Source: Balneolia bacterium
GTDB taxonomy: Bacteria > Bacteroidota > Rhodothermia > Balneolales > Cyclonatronaceae
Reading direction: 5' to 3'
Assembly (NCBI GenBank): GCA_003567135.1
Contig: PXAI01000260.1
Coordinates: forward strand, 1-6,421
DNA: 6,421 nt
Of the stretch, positions 5,250 to 6,421 are shown piece by piece; positions within the stretch are counted from its first letter, which is position 1; each line of letters opens with the position of its first letter. Made by a program: the position numbers and the translations under genes. The notes beneath the pieces are model-generated. The model did not search any database. It worked only from the letters and a program-made list of their open reading frames with translations, and was not told where the DNA came from.

Positions 5250-6275
5250 TTAACCGAAGTAGTAAATCAGAATCGTAAGCATGAGCAGGAGAAGCAGCCA
5301 GAAAGCAAGAGAAAACTTGTTTGCACGCTCCGCTTTTTTGGATTCATACCACGACCGTGGGCGAATTCCCTGAATCATAAACGTGGTAGTGGCTGCGAGA
5401 TTTACACATATAATATTGATCATGAGCAGTAAAAGCGCAAAAAGTCCCGGCTCAAACTGGCCGTCCCCGAATAAAAGTCCGGCTGCAACCAACGGTGGCA
5501 GAAGCGCAACGGCAACCATCACCCCTATTACGGCAGCCGACATGCCAAGCGTGTAGGCAAGTACCCCGGCAGAACCTGAAGCCAGAGCCAGCGCGATATC
5601 AGAATAATGAACTTCGGTTCGGAGTAAAATCTGAGTGGAGCTGTCGCCAACATTAACAAATAAGCCCATGACAACGGACAAAAACAGCGCCAGCGAAAGT
5701 CCGGAGAATCCGGTTTTGAGGGATTTTAGCCCAAGTTTAAGATCCGCGAGCGAAACGGACAGCGCGAGCCCCACATTCGGCGCGAGCAGCGGAGCAATTA
5801 CCATAGCGCCAATCACAACGGCCGTATTATCCCGCAACAGCCCGAGCGCCGCTACGATCGTGGAAAGCACGACCATCATCAGGTACACACCCGATAAACT
5901 GACGCCGTCTGCAATATCGGAATAGAGCTCTTCCCTGCTCACCCGCACACCCTGAAGCGGTTTATCCCATGGGTTTTCCGGGTCTTTCTTTTCAGTATTA
6001 TTGTTTTCCTGATCTTCTTCGGATTCGATACGCGGCAGTGTAGCCTCCACGGCGAGCATCACGAGGCGGTATTTTTCGAGATTTCCGAGCAGCTCTTCCG
6101 CCTTGTCCAGAAACGCCTCGGTTTGGTTGGCATCAACCAGTACTTTTATCAAATAGCCTTTGTGCAGTTCGGAGCCATCCTGCCAGAAATCATAAACGTA
6201 TTCTTCCTCAAGAAGCTTGTCTATGGCGTCTTTTCCTTCTTTGGGGATAACGACTTCTATCTGGCGTAACGGCAT
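5250..6275 (-). CDS. DUF389 family membrane protein (TIGR00341-like)
   Basis: This is an integral inner-membrane protein of 341 residues with no established function known to me. Seen: an N-terminal soluble region of about 1-80 with alternating strands and helices (RQIEVVIP at 4-11, KGYLIKVLVD at 39-48, YRLVMLAVEA at 69-78), which looks like a ferredoxin-like or ACT-like fold. A charged, Glu/Asn-rich linker follows at 82-104. Then come six or seven hydrophobic segments at about 127-146, 150-172, 190-210, 225-243, 246-268, 278-300 and 321-340. The DUF389 hallmarks are LRDNTAVVIGAMVIAPLLAP (147-166) and ALLPPLVAAGLLFG (257-270). A basic loop (RPRSWYESKKAERANK, 305-320) before the last segment is probably cytoplasmic. 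The start at 6273-6275 fits the family's usual beginning with an early IEV strand. Only a poorly spaced GGAG sits directly before the ATG, while a TATAAT lies 5 bases upstream. mgsA follows on the same strand with no terminator between them. Confidence 0.9.
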   Translation of the reverse strand: MPLRQIEVVIPKEGKDAIDKLLEEEYVYDFWQDGSELHKGYLIKVLVDANQTEAFLDKAEELLGNLEKYRLVMLAVEATLPRIESEEDQENNNTEKKDPENPWDKPLQGVRVSREELYSDIADGVSLSGVYLMMVVLSTIVAALGLLRDNTAVVIGAMVIAPLLAPNVGLALSVSLADLKLGLKSLKTGFSGLSLALFLSVVMGLFVNVGDSSTQILLRTEVHYSDIALALASGSAGVLAYTLGMSAAVIGVMVAVALLPPLVAAGLLFGDGQFEPGLFALLLLMINIICVNLAATTTFMIQGIRPRSWYESKKAERANKFSLAFWLLLLLMLTILIYYFG

Positions 6276-6280
6276 GCTCC

Positions 6281-6286
6281 ATTATA
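6281..6286 (-). promoter_or_regulatory. Consensus-like -10 box next to the DUF389 start codon
   Basis: TATAAT on the minus strand lies only 5 bases upstream of the ATG at 6273-6275. If it acts as a -10 element, transcription would begin at or about the A of the start codon, giving a leaderless mRNA. The hexamer 17 bases upstream is AAGCTG, a poor -35, so the call is weak. Confidence 0.3.
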
Positions 6287-6342
6287 CAGAATTTTGGCAG
6301 AATCAGCTTAAAAAAGATGAGTCATGTCCGGTTTTTTTGCAT

Positions 6343-6373
6343 AAAAAAAAGCACTTGCTCATTGAACAAGTGC
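6343..6373 (-). terminator. Rho-independent terminator after the tRNA gene
   Basis: GCACTTG (6351-6357) and CAAGTGC (6367-6373) form a perfect 7-bp stem with a 9-base loop. Eight A's at 6343-6350 give a T-tract on the minus-strand transcript. It starts about 14 bases downstream of the tRNA 3' end, so it ends the tRNA transcript and insulates the DUF389 gene from it. Confidence 0.88.
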
Positions 6374-6387
6374 CTGAAAATTGGGTG

Positions 6388-6421
6388 CGGAGAGAGAGGG
6401 ATTCGAACCCTCGGAACCCCG
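6388..6421 (-). tRNA. tRNA-Ser, 3' part only (runs off the right edge)
   Basis: Read on the minus strand: the end of a long variable arm (CGGGG, then TTCC), a T arm with 5-bp stem GAGGG/CCCTC and 7-base loop TTCGAAT (6401-6407), the acceptor 3' strand TCTCTCC (6389-6395) and a G discriminator at 6388. The implied 5' acceptor strand GGAGAGA and the class II variable arm are typical of tRNA-Ser. The next bases are CACCC, so CCA is not encoded and must be added by CCA-adding enzyme. The anticodon lies outside the window, so the isoacceptor cannot be named. Confidence 0.82.

Noticed and set aside
5635..5925. Plus-strand ORF opposite the DUF389 gene
   Set aside because: It is antisense to the conserved membrane region. 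The Ser/Thr/Pro-rich translation is the usual mirror of hydrophobic codons.
6330..6352. T-run (6332-6338) followed by an A-run (6343-6350) as a hairpin
   Set aside because: A T/A-only stem around a 4-base spacer is weak, and the A-run is fully explained as the T-tract of the minus-strand terminator at 6343-6373.
6343..6421. tRNA 3' end as an attachment site of an integrated element
   Set aside because: No integrase gene and no repeat of the tRNA 3' end is seen in the window; the genes downstream include an ordinary housekeeping type gene.

Overview
The window looks like chromosomal DNA from a Gram-negative bacterium of the Bacteroidota/Rhodothermota/Balneolota superphylum, most likely Balneolota. 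This rests on three secreted proteins ending in type IX secretion (T9SS) type A sorting domains of the 'QNYPNPFNPTT' style, on the lack of Shine-Dalgarno sequences before several genes, and on a tRNA gene that does not encode its CCA end. The secreted proteins are rich in Asp and Glu, which would fit a marine or halophilic member. The phylum call is an inference from style, not a database match.

Every gene I can support lies on the minus strand, so transcription runs from right to left. From the right edge: the 3' part of a tRNA-Ser gene (6388-6421) with its own terminator (6343-6373); a DUF389 family membrane protein (5250-6275); methylglyoxal synthase mgsA (4726-5154, or to 5193 with an alternative start); then three tandem genes for T9SS-exported surface or secreted proteins (3250-4659, 1663-3003, 59-1411), each followed by its own strong hairpin terminator.

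The main structure is the tandem trio. Each protein has a signal peptide, a distinct N-terminal head, and then a C-terminal module of exactly 217 residues that aligns across all three without gaps. The module holds an Ig-like domain that resembles SusE-type domains, followed by the T9SS sorting domain. The head of 3250-4659 is a cleaved-adhesin / choice-of-anchor-J type beta-sandwich. The heads of the other two are diverged relatives of each other that share a GG-(F/Y)-x-FGTN signature. The terminators also share a TCGG/CCGA hairpin core, so whole cassettes seem to have been duplicated, with the heads then replaced or diverged.

mgsA and the DUF389 gene may be co-transcribed, but no functional link is evident. 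No mobile element, CRISPR array or plus-strand gene is supported. No intergenic gap exceeds about 190 bases. The gaps upstream of the 59-1411 and 1663-3003 genes hold inverted repeats and AT-rich sequence that may be regulatory.
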